The translations under genes were made by a program, and so were the position numbers. The notes under the pieces are model-generated. The model was not told the DNA's origin. It saw only the letters and a program-made list of their open reading frames with translations, and did no database searches. DNA of 64,000 nucleotides from Stenocarpella maydis (Eukaryota > Ascomycota > Sordariomycetes > Diaporthales > Diaporthaceae), in assembly GCA_002270565.1 (NCBI GenBank), contig NQMI01000014.1, positions 62,001 to 126,000 on the forward strand. Direction: 5' to 3'. Positions 10,546 through 23,587 of the stretch are shown here, in pieces (position 1 is the first letter of the stretch; each line of letters starts with the position of its first letter).

Positions 10546-11160
10546 TTTCGCTTGACTGGCTTCTAGGGTCGTCAAAGAAGATTTTCGATCTAAGAAGAGG
10601 CGGCCGGGCGTGCGGTGTAGCTGTCTCGTTGCGTTGTCAGGAGGATGTCGGACGAGTGCTGACGAGGAAAGAAAAGCAAGCGAGGGCGGCCTTCTTTGAG
10701 TGGGAGTGGTGCCCAAGTGGGGCTCTCGCATCCCGGTCGCGCCACCCATGTACCCAAGTACCTACGTACCTACTCCCGCTCCTATCGATAACGCTTGACA
10801 GGTCCGACTGACTCAGCCAAACGACGTCCTCGCCTCGTAGTTCGCCGTCCTAGACGGATCATGATGCTGCCGTCTTGAACAGACTCACCTTCTGACTCGA
10901 CAGTCAGTGCCTATCAGCGACGCCCGTGCCACCGCTACTCTTCTTGCTCCAGCAAACAGCGATCGCTCCGGACCATGTCCTGAGTCTCCGAAGAGTTGAC
11001 AGGATTGATCCGGTTGGCCTCTATTTCCTGCTTGCTACTAAGAGATTACATCAAATTTAACTGACACTTGGGATTGTCTCGCGACAAAGCTAGAGGATCG
11101 CCCTCGTCTGTCCGACGACATCTGAGAGATACTGAAGCCCGGCCGGTTTCTTTCGACACC
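10546..11160. promoter_or_regulatory. Shared divergent promoter region of TMA7 and PRP4
   Basis: The 615 bases between the two start codons must contain both promoters. A CCCAAGTACCTACGTACCTAC word at about 10752-10773 belongs to the CCTAGGTAC/GTACCTA family scattered through the window. No TATA box was seen, which fits housekeeping genes. Confidence 0.5.
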
Positions 11161-13539
11161 ATGTCTAGCTCCGACGAAGGCGAGATCAGAGAAAACGGAA
11201 TTGAGGTTTCCAAGGCAACTTCACTGCCTCAGACTAAGAGAAACGGTGTTGACCGTCAGGACAGAAGCCAAATCAGCAATGCCCGCTCTCCCGAACAAGG
11301 CGAATACCGCTCTCGAAATCCCCGTTCGCCCCGTGGCTACAAGCGATCCCGTGACGATGACCGCGATACATACCACAGAGGGGCCAGGGGTGGCTCCGAT
11401 CCTCGTCACTTCAGGGTTCACTACGAGGATGGTCCATCATCCCATAGCCGGCATGCAGGACGCTATGAGAGCGCGGATCGCACATCCGGTCACCGCCAGC
11501 ACGACTCAAGAGATCGTCCTTCTGGCGCCTCTCGCTACGACAACCGCGATCGCGATCATGGGCGCACTGACAAGCGGCCGCGCACCCGGAGTCCATCTCC
11601 ATATAAGCACGGCCATGATGGCGGAAGAGACAGATATCAGAGAGGGAAATGGGAAGCTGATGGGCCTCGCCGGAATCGCCCTGGCGAGCAGATTGAAAAT
11701 ATCAGGAACGGTGCACAAACTGCTAAGCAAGTACGGGATGACGCCGCATCCAAGCAGTCCCCTGAGGCTGGAGCCAAATTCATTTCCAAAGAAGTTGCTA
11801 AATCTGATCAAGGTGCTACGGATGAGCGCATTGCTGAGGGCACCTCTCATCTGCACATAAAGTATGGCACTGCCTCCCTCCAGGCTGCGCAGTCACAGCT
11901 AACGTCGAATAGTGGCTCTCCAGATGCTGCCAAGGAGTTGAGACCAGAGCAAGACCAAGACTGGGAAGCACCAACCCCTCTTGACGAAGAAGCCGAAATC
12001 GAGCGGCGAAGACGTCGCAGGGAAGCGCTCCTTAGAAAGTCTCGCGCCTCGACCCCCTTGCTTGTCCAGGCTGTCCAGGCTAACAAACATGACTACGCCG
12101 TCGAGACTCCCTCGGAGGCGGCCACGCCACAGAAGACTCCCAGGACCCCTACTTCCGGTAAGCCAGCACCAAACACGATGTTGCTACAACTTGCTAACAA
12201 AGTAGGTGCGGTTTCGCCTGCCGGACGCACCCAGGAGAGCCTGTCTCCGGAGGCTCTTGCCATCGCAAATGACCGGGAGCTCATCAACACCCATGGAGAC
12301 GTCAAGGCCAGCGACGAAGATGGGCCGTCGGCAGCAGACTACGATCCCACCATTGATATGTGGGAGGACGAGCGCCGAGATGAGATGCGCAACGGGAATA
12401 TCGGTCTACACGGCGATGGCCGCCGCGAGTCCCCGGATGCGTCAGGCAAGGATGAGGCCATACATACCACGGAGGCCGAGCACGAGGATGATGATGATGA
12501 CTTTGACATGTTCGCAGAAGATTTCGATGAGGAGAAGCTCGCTGCGCCGAAGCCAGCACCGAAAGCTAAAACTCCCACCGAAGACCCTATCGCTTTGCAA
12601 GGAGGCAATGGGGGCGCCATCCTGGAGGACGACGACAAGGACGGCTACTACAAGATAAGGCCAAGCGAGATCCTGAACGGCCGTTACCAGGTCCAGTCAA
12701 GTCTCGGAAAGGGTATGTTCTCCGGTGTCGCAAGGGCCGTTGACATAACAAACAAGAAGCTGGTCGCCATAAAGATCATGAGGAATAACGATGCGCTGAA
12801 GAAGGGTGGCTTCACCGAGATTGCCATCCTTCAGAAGCTCAACTCGGCTGACCCCGAGGACAAGAAGCACATTGTCAAGTTCGAGCGCTCGTTCGAGCAC
12901 AAGGGCCACCTGTGCATGGCTTTTGAGAACCTCAGCTTGAACCTCAGAGAGGTCTTGAAGAAGTTCGGCAACAACGTCGGCATCAATCTCCATGCAACGA
13001 AGGCATATGCGTACCAGACGTTCTTAGCATTGGCCCATATGCGAAAATGCGGCATCATTCATGCGGACTTGAAGCCCGACAACATTTTGGTAAGCCAACT
13101 TTCTACCAGCAACTTCGAACGCCAAGACGCATTACTAACAAGGCGACAGGTCAACGAGCAGCGCAATGTCCTCAAGATATGCGACTTGGGCACGGCCATA
13201 GACCGGACTGACGCAGCGACAGCACACAACGAGATCACTCCCTACCTCGTTAGTAGGTTCTACCGGGCTCCCGAAATCATTCTTGGGATGCCAAATGACT
13301 ATGCCATCGACATGTGGTCCATTGGCTGCACGCTGTACGAGCTATACACGGGCAAGATTCTATTTACGGGTGACAGCAACAATCAGATGCTCCGGGCCAT
13401 CATCGAGATAAGGGGCAAATTGAGCGCCAAACTCTATCGCCGGGGTCAACTCTGGCAGATGCACTTTGACGATATGGGAAACTTTGTCAGCCAGGAGAGG
13501 GACAAGGTCCTGGGAAAGGTACGCCACAAATTTCTTTAC

Positions 13540-13576
<37 letters not shown>

Positions 13577-14356
13577 CCCCTCTGCATACACCCCTCACCT
13601 GCACTACGACAGCATGAAGCACGGTCATGCATGATTCTTGGTCGTGGAGCCACTGTATATTTGGGGGCGTCTGCAACACTGCGGTGGTTGCTGTCTGAGT
13701 CGTGTTAAGCGCTGCTGCGGTGCGCTTCCACGCACGCCGGCGGCTACTTGCAGGCTGAGCAAACCTTCAAGATTATGCAGGGTCATCACTCTTACCGTCC
13801 TCCTCCCGCGAAGTGCGGGTTGCGAGATGGTAGGCCAGCGTTGCGGACTGCGGTACGACGCCGCCAAGGAAGCAGACATGGCATCCGGGCAAGTGCGCAA
13901 CCGCTGGGCCACCAAGTCGCAGCCGGCTGTTCCGGTGACGAGTGCCTCCGCTTCCCTACACAACGACTAGCCATCCTTCGCCGCAGCGACCCGCTTGCGG
14001 CCCTAGGAGCTTATGCATGTGACTTGCATCCTTCATGCCATCCACATCCTTCCTTCAAGATCCTGTATCGCTTGGCAAAGTAAATTCCGAGTTGAGAGCT
14101 AATTTGCATTTATGTGCACCAACAGACCAATATCAGGATCCTGAATGTGGTGAAGCCTACACGGGATCTTCGCACGCGCCTCCTGGCCGCATCCAGCGGC
14201 ATGGACGAGGTGGAGGCCAAGCACCTTAATCTATTCCATGATTTGTTGGACCGCTGCCTTGCTCTCAACCCTGACAAGAGGATCACGCCTATGGAGGCGT
14301 TAAAGCACCCCTTCTTCCACGAGAAGATCGGGGCAGCGACAGCATCACGACGGTGA
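11161..14356 (+). CDS. prp4: Serine/threonine kinase Prp4, pre-mRNA splicing kinase
   Basis: Exons 11161-12157, 12206-13089, 13150-13518 and 14126-14356 encode 826 aa. The start MSSSDEGEIRENG fits fungal Prp4; an upstream in-frame extension lacks an ATG. The N-terminal 490 residues are a low-complexity RS/RD-rich region with acidic patches. The kinase domain spans about 493-815: GKGMFSGV glycine loop, VAIKIMRN lysine, IIHADLKPDN catalytic loop (HAD instead of HRD, as in Prp4 kinases), CDLGTA in place of DFG, SRFYRAPEIILG and the C-terminal LNPDKRITPMEALKHPFF. Prp4 phosphorylates Prp6/Prp1-type tri-snRNP proteins during spliceosome activation in the nucleus. The first two introns (48 and 60 nt) keep the frame open but have clear GTAAGC donors and CTAAC branch sites. 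The third is unusually long, 607 nt (13519-14125), and contains a CT tract; its acceptor is set by the conserved text NVVKPTRDLRTRL that follows. Confidence 0.92.
13541..13576 (+). repeat. CT microsatellite inside the long PRP4 intron
   Basis: Nearly pure (TC)n tract of about 36 bases within the 607-nt third intron of the kinase gene. Confidence 0.9.
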
Positions 14357-17300
14357 ACTTTGTGGGCAGGCTGCTCAGACAAAGTTTGAGTAGCCAGATG
14401 GATCGAGAGGGCCTAAATCAGTACTGGAGAATTTGGGGTCGGCATCGCATTCTTCCTTGGGGCCGATTCCTACAGAGCTCACGCATATCCATGGTTAACT
14501 ATCGAATTCGTTTGTGGAACTCGGGAATAAACTTTCACGTTAGACCAAGAACATGAACGAAATTACATAGATGATTTCCATCTGCTCAGCAATCTGTCAC
14601 ACGAAACGGATTTGCCTCTTTCGGACAACAGAGATTCGCGGCCCCGCCCCCGTGGCAACCTTGAAATCAATAATATGCGGCCAGTGAAATTAACCCAAGG
14701 AATTGTCTCGATCAAGAGCATGACCACGGTTCCGCACCGACTTGTGGTAGTGGTCTTCTGCCGGGGGCCTTCGGGTTCCCACAACTAAAACAGCCTCAGG
14801 GCCGAGGATTGATATGGATCTTTGGATGTTAGCGCCAATACTCGTAACCTTCATAGAAGGAGTCGCCAAAGAGGAGTACCTCTGCTGCGACCATCCCGCG
14901 CGCTTCGTAAACGCAGAAAACCGTCGGCATCTTCGCTATCCCCACACCTCGCAAAGCACACACCCTTGGATGTTGTCCCTACTGTAATGCCAGTTGCCAC
15001 CTTAGCCTTTAGATAGCAGCAACGGTTGTCGCCGGTCATCATCCCGTCACACGGTTACTGAGCAAAATCATAGGGGGCCAAAAATCTCGCGCCGCCACTG
15101 AGGCGGCCCTAGAAAAACACAAGCATGATCACCATCACCCATCCTGTCCAGGGGAGAGAGAAGATGAAAGAGGCTGCAGCATGCGGCATGCGGCATGCGG
15201 CATTCTCGTCTACCACTTGCATAACATACGTGGTGGTGGTGGTGCCGGGTACATACATACACATACACACACGCAGATACCGTGCTGCTGCTCGTCCACT
15301 GCAGCCGCCCGGACCATAACGAGGCTGACTGTGCTGTGCGACAACCGGGATGCAGAGGACTACTGCTGGGGGAAGAGGTAATGGTGCTCTTCCGGCTAAC
15401 CTCAGTGGCTTGCGGAAAATGAGAGCCCTTGTTCCCATTGGAGTTGCTTATAGCTGCCAGCAATCAGGCTGTACGTAGGTCCCGACTTAGGACGTCTCGA
15501 GTGTTCCTGCACATGACATGCGCTCGGTGTGGGTCAATGGTATGAAAGCCGCCAGGGCAAACACCTGTCAGCTCCGAAGACGTGGCCCCGGCCCTGCAGG
15601 TCCGACCGGGCATGAGAGATGTCGATGCGTATTGGTCCTTGACGAGACGAGTTCGTCTCCATGTTGAGGCACAGCTGGTGATCCCCGCGTCCGAGCGGGT
15701 GACACAAGGCGCAAACTTGATGAACACACTCTCGACACGCTCGCTCACTCGCTCCACTCGCTCCACTCACTGCTGTGTGTCCATCTGTCTCTGTCAGCCA
15801 AGAGCGGCGCGCGTGCCCCTTGGGGTGATGAGGAACGGCCGGGGGGGGGGGGGCAAACAGGCCAGGTTGGTGGTGGGTATGTGGGTGAGCATACGTCGGT
15901 GCGAGGCGACATGTCAACTTTTTTCGGGTGCCCGGATCATCATGGCCCTCCCTGTGCGACGGGGAAGCGAGCGCATTCCTTCTTTTCCATCGCACCTTAT
16001 TCATCGGGTGAGGCGGGAGATCCTAGCTCGGAAGGTCCTCGTGCCACCTGACAGGAAGGTGTTGATGCACCAAATGTGAGATCTGCTCGCTGTCCCCCCC
16101 CCGTGCACCATCTATCTCAGTCTCGTCTCTTGTGGACGGGCCCTTTGGGGAGGGTCGCACCATTTCATCCTGCAGCGTCCTACCGAGATATTTCCACACC
16201 ACCATTGATGCCGTGAGCCTGTGGAATGAGTGGGTCGGGGGAAAGAGCACATGTGCCCAGGAAAGAGGAGCTGAACCAAAGCGGACGCAGCACGGCCGGC
16301 ACTTGTCCAGCGGGTGTGTGCGTCGCGCACGTCGAGAGACCGTCGCCCATGTGCGACATGTGGCTTGTCTTTTGCTGTCAGCCCCCATCAGCGCTCTTCA
16401 GAGAAGGCTGGGTGGGTGTATGTTCGCGCTCTCTCACTGGCAACTTTTTCTCGGAAGGCCGCAGGATGGGCCACAAAAATGTAGCCACCCAGCGGATGGC
16501 ACGCTCCGCGCTGGCACACCAGGAGATGTGGGAGGGAGGGATCTTGCCAGGCACCGGGGCGCGTCTATCTTTTTTGAGACTTGTCAGGCTTGCGCCGGAC
16601 AATTGCAGACGAGGCTGGCAGTAGACGTCGGAAAGCCGTCTTGTGATTGGATGGCCCGGCTGAAGGGGATCAGGGAGGCTGGCCCTCTAATACATCTTTG
16701 CTCCCCAAAGGATCCCCCCTCAGCGGATCGGTTCGTCAGTCCCCTGCACCTGCGCCAGATGCTTTTACACAGTAGCCATTGAGTCTATGCCGCCCGGCCG
16801 CTCGCAGAGGCTTCTGCCACGGAGGGATGGAAGAAGCTTCCGATAGGCTCGCTGGCAGGCCACTCCGGTCCTTTGATGTGACCCATTTGCTGTTCTGCTG
16901 CTCTTGGGCCGCCCCTCGCGCGTACCCATTTTCTGAGCAGTCAGGACTCAGGAACGGTTGCATGCAGATAATCACTGGACTGAGGTGTCATTCAGAGGAA
17001 TGTCCTCACCGTGGTCTGAGTGGCTGTCTCCGAAGGCCAGCGGGCATCATTAATCACTCGGTTATCTCTTGGCGAGCACACCGTATGATCGTGATTTCAC
17101 TTGGATGGAGACAGCGCTTGCCATCGAGATCTGGATCGACTGTCGCTGCTGTTTGGCTGCGCAAGACTGGAGCTCTGCGGACTCTTTTTTTTTTATTTTT
17201 TACACTGCCCAGAGACCGTTCATGGAAGCCGAGCGCCCCGCTAGCTTCCCCGACAGCGTGGATGGCTTCATTGGCGTGGTGCTCAGATGGCTGAAGACAA

Positions 17301-20300
17301 CGGTGGCCTCGCCAGGGACCAGTTCCGGTGTGGGAAAGTGGATAGCGTGACACGTCCGGTCGGCCAGAAACAAGACACTATTTCTGATGTGGGAGAAATG
17401 AGGGTGTGCAGCCAATCCGGCCCTCTTGACTCGTCGAGATTGATGTAGATGAGGTGACGAGAATGAAGACGTCAAGATGTGAGCGATCAATCTGGGTACT
17501 CCGTCATCATCCCTCCGGGAGAATCACCAACACCACACCCGTGCGTGCTGTAGTGCCCCGCTGTTACTGGCCGTGCCAGCCGGGTGAGATCTCCGTGCCG
17601 CTAGATTGTAGGAAGGGTGATGCCTAGCGACGCCGCGATGATGATGAAAGACGAGGTTGCCCCAGAGGAGAAGGCGGATTCACCTTGCCGACCTCATCGT
17701 GCGGGAGGGCAGATCCTACACTACAACCCCCCCTCCCCTCCCGGGGCCCCCACCTGCAAGGCCTGACATCACCGACGGCTTTGCCGCATGTAGATGAGCC
17801 CCAACCCACGGCGGGGTGGACCTGTCAGGAGGGCTTGCTATACATACAGTATGTAGACAGGCCGGACGAGACACGGGCTTTGCGCACGGGGACTTCCTGG
17901 ATCCGTTCGCCAGATGCGCGGCGAAGGGGGAGATCTCTAGGATGGGATTCTCCCACCGTCCGGTGCCGTGACAATCGTGGGCAGCTCGGAACCTTTTTCT
18001 CCTCTGATGTTGATGCATTGTCGCTCACCGCTTCGTCCGACAATGATTCGAGGAAAGGGCCGAGGATGGTCAGCTTGCAAGACGTAAGCGGCGTGCATGA
18101 ATTGGGGCGATCTTGTGGTCACCAAGGGCTTGTTTCAAGGTAGGTGTGCGGCCCTCAGTACGACGGAACGAAACGCCCAAAGGGCACCCCGCCCACCGAG
18201 GTATGCATTTCTGGAAACACATCCCGAACATCTGGGATACCACGGGTAAATCTAGATTGGCAGTCGAGCGACCTGCACACAAGCCAGTAACCGACAGGTT
18301 CGGCCGAGGCACGGCCTGTTGGAGACACGACGTGATAGGGTTTCGGCGTGCGTAACACACATGAATTTACTTCGATGATGCGGCAGAGGGCGGGAGCTCC
18401 GGGCGGTCAGGCAGGAATGCAGTGTGGCGCGCCGTGAGGTTTGATGGCCATTGCACAGTACTCCGTACACCGCGGCATCGTTCCTTGACAGCTACGGCCA
18501 TGCCAGACCGACCATCTGCCCCGACAGGACGGTTGGCGTTTGGGGCACGGAACGGCATGACGCAGCGTGTCCTGTGCCGGGCTCGCCAAGACGGGCACCA
18601 CTGCACGGCTCTCTCTCCAGCTGCCTGGGCAGCTGGCCTGACCCGTCCGGCGACGGCGAGGACAACAGCGGGGATTTGCGAGACGTCACGTCGCAGTTTG
18701 ACACGCAATGCACGGGTGGTCCTCCGGGCGAGCTTTAGCCCCTCGAACGATAAGTTCAGATGAAGCACAGAAGCACGGGCACGCGCCTCATCCCATCCCG
18801 GTCGGTGGCTGATGATCGCCCGGTGATCGGTGGGTATGGAACCTGATCCAGCGTCACGAAACCGCGAATCCCTTGGGGTTGCTTCCTGACGGACATGCAA
18901 TCCAGCTGAAGATCAGGCTCTGCCCAGGCTACTGCACGCTCCCAGGGTTCCTCGCTATTGCAGGCGAGGCTAAGCTGTCGTCTTGCAAGCCCTGTTGGAC
19001 GTGAGTATCAAGGGTCCCGGGGTGGGTTTATTGTGTGGGGAGTTGAGCCAAGGCCCTCCCTGCCGTCTGAAAAGTGTCCCATATTTCATATTTCGGACAT
19101 TATTGTGTATTGACGGTCATATATAGAGTTGCAGGGCCCGGCCTCCCAGGGCTTCCCAGGCCGGACATGGCTCACATCGCTGGACATTACTGGACAGGGC
19201 AAGGCAAGGATTCGGATGAAGCCCAATGGGGGTCTTCGGTGTGCTCTGGATGGTGAGATGCCAATGCCGCGATTGTGATCAAGCCTTGGAGATCTGGAGG
19301 GCACGTCTCACCATGGGACCATGGCGCAGTGACGATGATGAGATGCTCCGGCAGCGGCTGCAACCGCTGCTGAAAATAGCACGGCAGCAGCAACAGCGGT
19401 CGTGTACACTACATAGATGCACTCCACACGCCTGGGCGTCAGTTCGCTGTTGGCGGTTCGGGGCAGTCTGCTTGCCGGGGTGGCTGGGGCCCACACTAGA
19501 TGCTTGGATGCCTCGGATGGTTCATACGACGTTTACCGTATCACTCGCTTGCCACATGTTTTGCAAGTGGCACAAGCGCCAATATGTTGGATGACCGACA
19601 ACCCGAGCAAGATCAGCACCGTGCATTGCAGACACGGCCGCGTCGCCTTGGCCTGCACAGCCGCTGGGAAAAGGAAATGAGATTTGGACCCAGGCGAGGG
19701 GGGGCGATGTTTGTCCACACGTGCCGAAGCGCTCGCCAGGCTCTTGAGGATGATGATGATGGTGGTGGTGGAGCCGGGCTTGTTGGTCCGTATCCCATGT
19801 CGTGGTTTCAGATTGGCAATTGGCTCTACTGGACACGCACGGAGGCAGAACTGGCACATCAACATGCAGGACAGCGGGATTGATACGGTTCAGCTGGGCG
19901 GCAGGAGCCACGCTAGCTGCTGTAGCCGTGGTTCGCCGGAGAGGAGTGGCAGGGGTTGCAAGATTGGATTTATCCCCGGCGATATGAACAAGTGGCACGT
20001 TGGGTTCTAGAACGGCTGTTAGCTGCGCTGGTCCATTGGACGTTGTGTTGTGGGATCAGAGTTTGGCACCTTGGTGGAGATGCAGGCTGGCGGTTTATAG
20101 TGTGCTTACTCCACAGGGCAGAGAGATGGCTGAGGCCCTCAATAGCAGGTTGCCCATCACGAATCGTGTATAATATTATTATTACATACGTACCGTGTAG
20201 TACGTGTAATGTCCACTAGTGTGCGTGTGAAGGCGGGCTGGGATCGTCTGGGTTGAGGACTTCTAATTGCAGATCGGGATATTACACTGTTGCAGCACGC

Positions 20301-23300
20301 ATGCTAGCCCGTTGATAGGCTCGAATGGTGCGCAGAACGTGGGAGTGGACCCCTGAGACGAACCAGCCTGGGCGGCGTGCGAAGACATGGAAGGTTCCAA
20401 TCCAACAGAATGGCCTTCCCAGGAGGGGCATCGCGCCCGAAATTGCTGGGCCAATATTTGTTCCTGACACGCTGGACGCCTTTTTGATGCCGTCACGGCC
20501 ACCTGCCCAGCCCCAGCGCCTGATGACTAAGGAGCCATCTTGTGTGCACATTGGAGTAGGCACTGCACTATCATGTCAGAGTGCGACCTGCCGCCATCTC
20601 GCGTTAGTGCGCTCCCTGCCAGCCATGCTAATATCCTGGGTGGTGTAATAATGCACGACACATTCAGCCCTCACCCACCCCACAGCCGTCATCCTCACGG
20701 TTGAGTGAGCAGCATCATCCATCATCGCAGGCGCACCCCAGCCTCAGTCCCGAGTCTTGCGCCTCCCACATGCGCAGCACTGACTCAACATACTGTGCCC
20801 AGTAGCCTTGGACTCAAACTTGTCCAAACCTTCGCCAGGAAACATTCCGGGCCAAGCATGCTGGCATCAAGGTGGTCCTGCGACGCCTTGCCAATGCATG
20901 CGACCCTCCCACAGATTGCAGATGGACTCTGACTGGGTCCGCCACCCCGCCGCCGCCGCCGCCCTGCTCCTGCCAGTGACGACGACTAGCTTTGGACAGG
21001 GGGGAGGGCACCGGGGACGGGGGCGGGCGGCAGGGGGACAGACAGCAGCAAGACAGAGCTGGCAGATGGACTGACGGGACAGAATACACTACACTACACT
21101 AGGCAGAGGGGGCTGACAAGACAAGAGACTGACGGCAGGGCACACATCACATCCAGCAGCATCCAGTAGGGTCGGGGGCCGCTGGCCACGCAGTCGACCT
21201 GCAGGCCTCTACTGCGGCGCCAACAAATCCGAACCATCCATCTTGTCCATCCTTCGTTCTATTGACTCACGGCCCTGCTCGCCCTGGCCCAGGCCCAAAT
21301 CGATCGAATGGCACGCCGCCACTGGTCCCACTCACACCTTTGTGCCCATTCCGTGATCGACACGAGGCGACCAAAACCGCCCAGAACTGGGGGCCGGAGG
21401 CTGGTACTGTCCCATCTACTGTCCCATCTACTGTCCCATCTACTGTCCTGCCCACAACAGCCACAGTAGATTGGCTGCAGGCTGTCTGCGTGAGTGTGGA
21501 ACAGGGGCCCATCCAAGTCCAACAGCCCGCCGGGCCTGTCAAATTAGGATGCGCATGATTGATTCGGCACCAGAGCCTGGAGCCACCGTCACTCGAAACT
21601 CTTGTGCAGGGGTGGTGGAGGGGGGAGGCAACGCGGTGCTGAGCAACATGACAAGCAGCCAGGGGAGGGTGGCCTCTAAACGCAGCAGTCGGTCGACACA
21701 CAGCAGACAACCTGGGCAGCCTCATTTCTTCATGTCGCCCCTCGGCAAGCTGCGGCCCCAGCAAATCCCTGGCCATCTTGTGCCATCACGAGGCTTCCCT
21801 CACGAACATGGCTGCATGACATTGCACCGTCAATAACTGACCCAACCTTTGATTCGCCCCGTTCCAGCCAATCGTGGCTCGGCCGTCTGGACCACCAACC
21901 TATCGTGTCTTTTTCGTCTACCCAGGACGCAACCCACAGAGCCACACACACCTGGCACACACACCGTTGACGGCTAGGCGCACAAGGCAGCTTAGCCACC
22001 GGGGACGGACATGCAGTCGTGCCTCCAACGTGCGCCCCGCCAGCAGCATCTCAGCGGCTCTGTGATAATCTGTGTGATCATGATTGCGAGCTGCTCGCCC
22101 GCCAAACAATTCGAGGGTAACAAGCCGCGCTGCTGCTGCTGCTGCTGTTATTATTATTGTGTTGTTGTTCCTGACACTGACACCAGCCTAAATGACCAGC
22201 CTGGCTACGCAAGGGCCGAGTTGCCGTGTTTCTACATGCCTCATAAGTTGGGTCCGACATTACAGAAACATCGCCCGTCCCGCTGACTGTCTCATTGGCT
22301 TCTGGGAACCGCCAGTCTCAGACTTCTCTACATACTAATCCCTCGCACATCACCTCTGTCATCTTGTCGTCAAGCGCGAGACTCCACAGGGCGTGGGCAG
22401 TAAGCCGCCTCCTCCCCACGGTACAAAGGTGACCAATCAGAGTCTTGCGAGGTGGCCTGGGCAGTTCTCATCTGAATTCTAGCAACACCAACAGCACGGC
22501 AGCCACATAGACCGGGAGGCTACACGGAGCAAGCGTTGCTCTAGGTCCCAGGGTACAAGGAAAATACGGTGGCAACACAAGCATTGCATTGCCTCTTGTG
22601 TTGTTTTGCGCGCGTGGCCAAAAGCGACCAGGCAGCCGGGACGGTTCAGTCGTTCAGTCGTGTGAACAAACATTCGCCTCGTTCACAACGTGAAATACAC
22701 CTTTAGAATGCAGGAAAGACTTATTCCGCGGCACTAAACTGCCTCGCCGCCGCCATCTCAATTCGGGTCGCTGAGGGGGTGAGGGGGTGCATCGCATCGA
22801 CACGTTCCCCTATTCACAGCCACGCTAGCACACTGCCTAACCCTGTGATCTTAACATCCCCTGGGTGCTTTTGGCTTGTAAGGGGTGTCCTCTTTTCGTG
22901 GTCACACCCCTGGCGTTGGATTACCCGGTGTAACTCTGCCTACATCACACACCATTCCGCGGCCCACACCAGAATAGAAGCCAAGGCGCGATCCCCTGCC
23001 TGGTCTCGACCAGGTCGTGCCCTGCCACTCTTTCTTGGGTTCTGACATTGGTACTGTGCGGCAAGGGTGGCCCAGGTTCATCTCGAGACGAGCTGGGGCT
23101 TGACAGACTGATATCTATCTCGTCAGCCCTCTTCATACCGCTACATACCACACCTCTCTCTTTGCACCACCTCCAAGCCTCACAACATTCTTCATCTCGC
23201 CTCACGACCGAAATACTCTCGCTCCTCCATCAACGAACCGGGGATCTGGATATTCGCCCTTGCCGTGTATTTTAGGACTCCAACTTCTTCGATCTGTCCA

Positions 23301-23587
23301 TCCCGTACGGAGTTTTTGAGTGTCGTTTAAACTCCGACGTCATCTGTTTGTTCCAGTACAACCACAGGGGACAGCCAGGAGCTACTCAAGATATCGACAT
23401 TGGATCGGGACAAAAGTCTGCCACTGTCCACATTTGGATTTTCGAACCTGACTTGGATTGATGCCGCCTGTCTCGACTTAATTTTTCTTTTTTTTCTCTT
23501 GCCCTCGGTCTTTCCTGGACTTCACCCCAAATCCGCAAGCCAGAAGGGATTATCTCCAGGACTTCAGACCCGCTCCACCGCTTTATC
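14357..23587. other. 9.2-kb gene-poor region: PRP4 downstream side and long upstream region of the Ran1-like kinase
   Basis: I find no supported protein or RNA gene. Frames up to 217 codons (for example 15582-16079 and 16132-16782) lack recognisable domains, run over simple-sequence tracts and overlap others equally open. Simple repeats seen include GCATGCG units at about 15178-15200, GTG/GGT runs near 15229-15246, a G tract at 15840-15853, GAT/GGT runs at 19748-19773, ACACT units at 21086-21101 and CTG/TTA runs at 22127-22157. The last 500 bases (about 23100-23587) are C/T-rich and resemble the leader of a fungal mRNA. The size suggests an extensive regulatory region or unannotated non-coding transcripts. 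Confidence 0.5.
21405..21448. repeat. 12-bp tandem repeat, three copies plus partial
   Basis: The unit TACTGTCCCATC is repeated exactly three times (21405-21440) and followed by a partial copy. Confidence 0.9.

Noticed and set aside
15582..16782. Frames of 165 and 216 codons in the gene-poor region
   Set aside because: Low-complexity, Arg/Cys/Ser-rich text with frames of similar length on the other strand, overlapping homopolymer tracts; no domain recognised.
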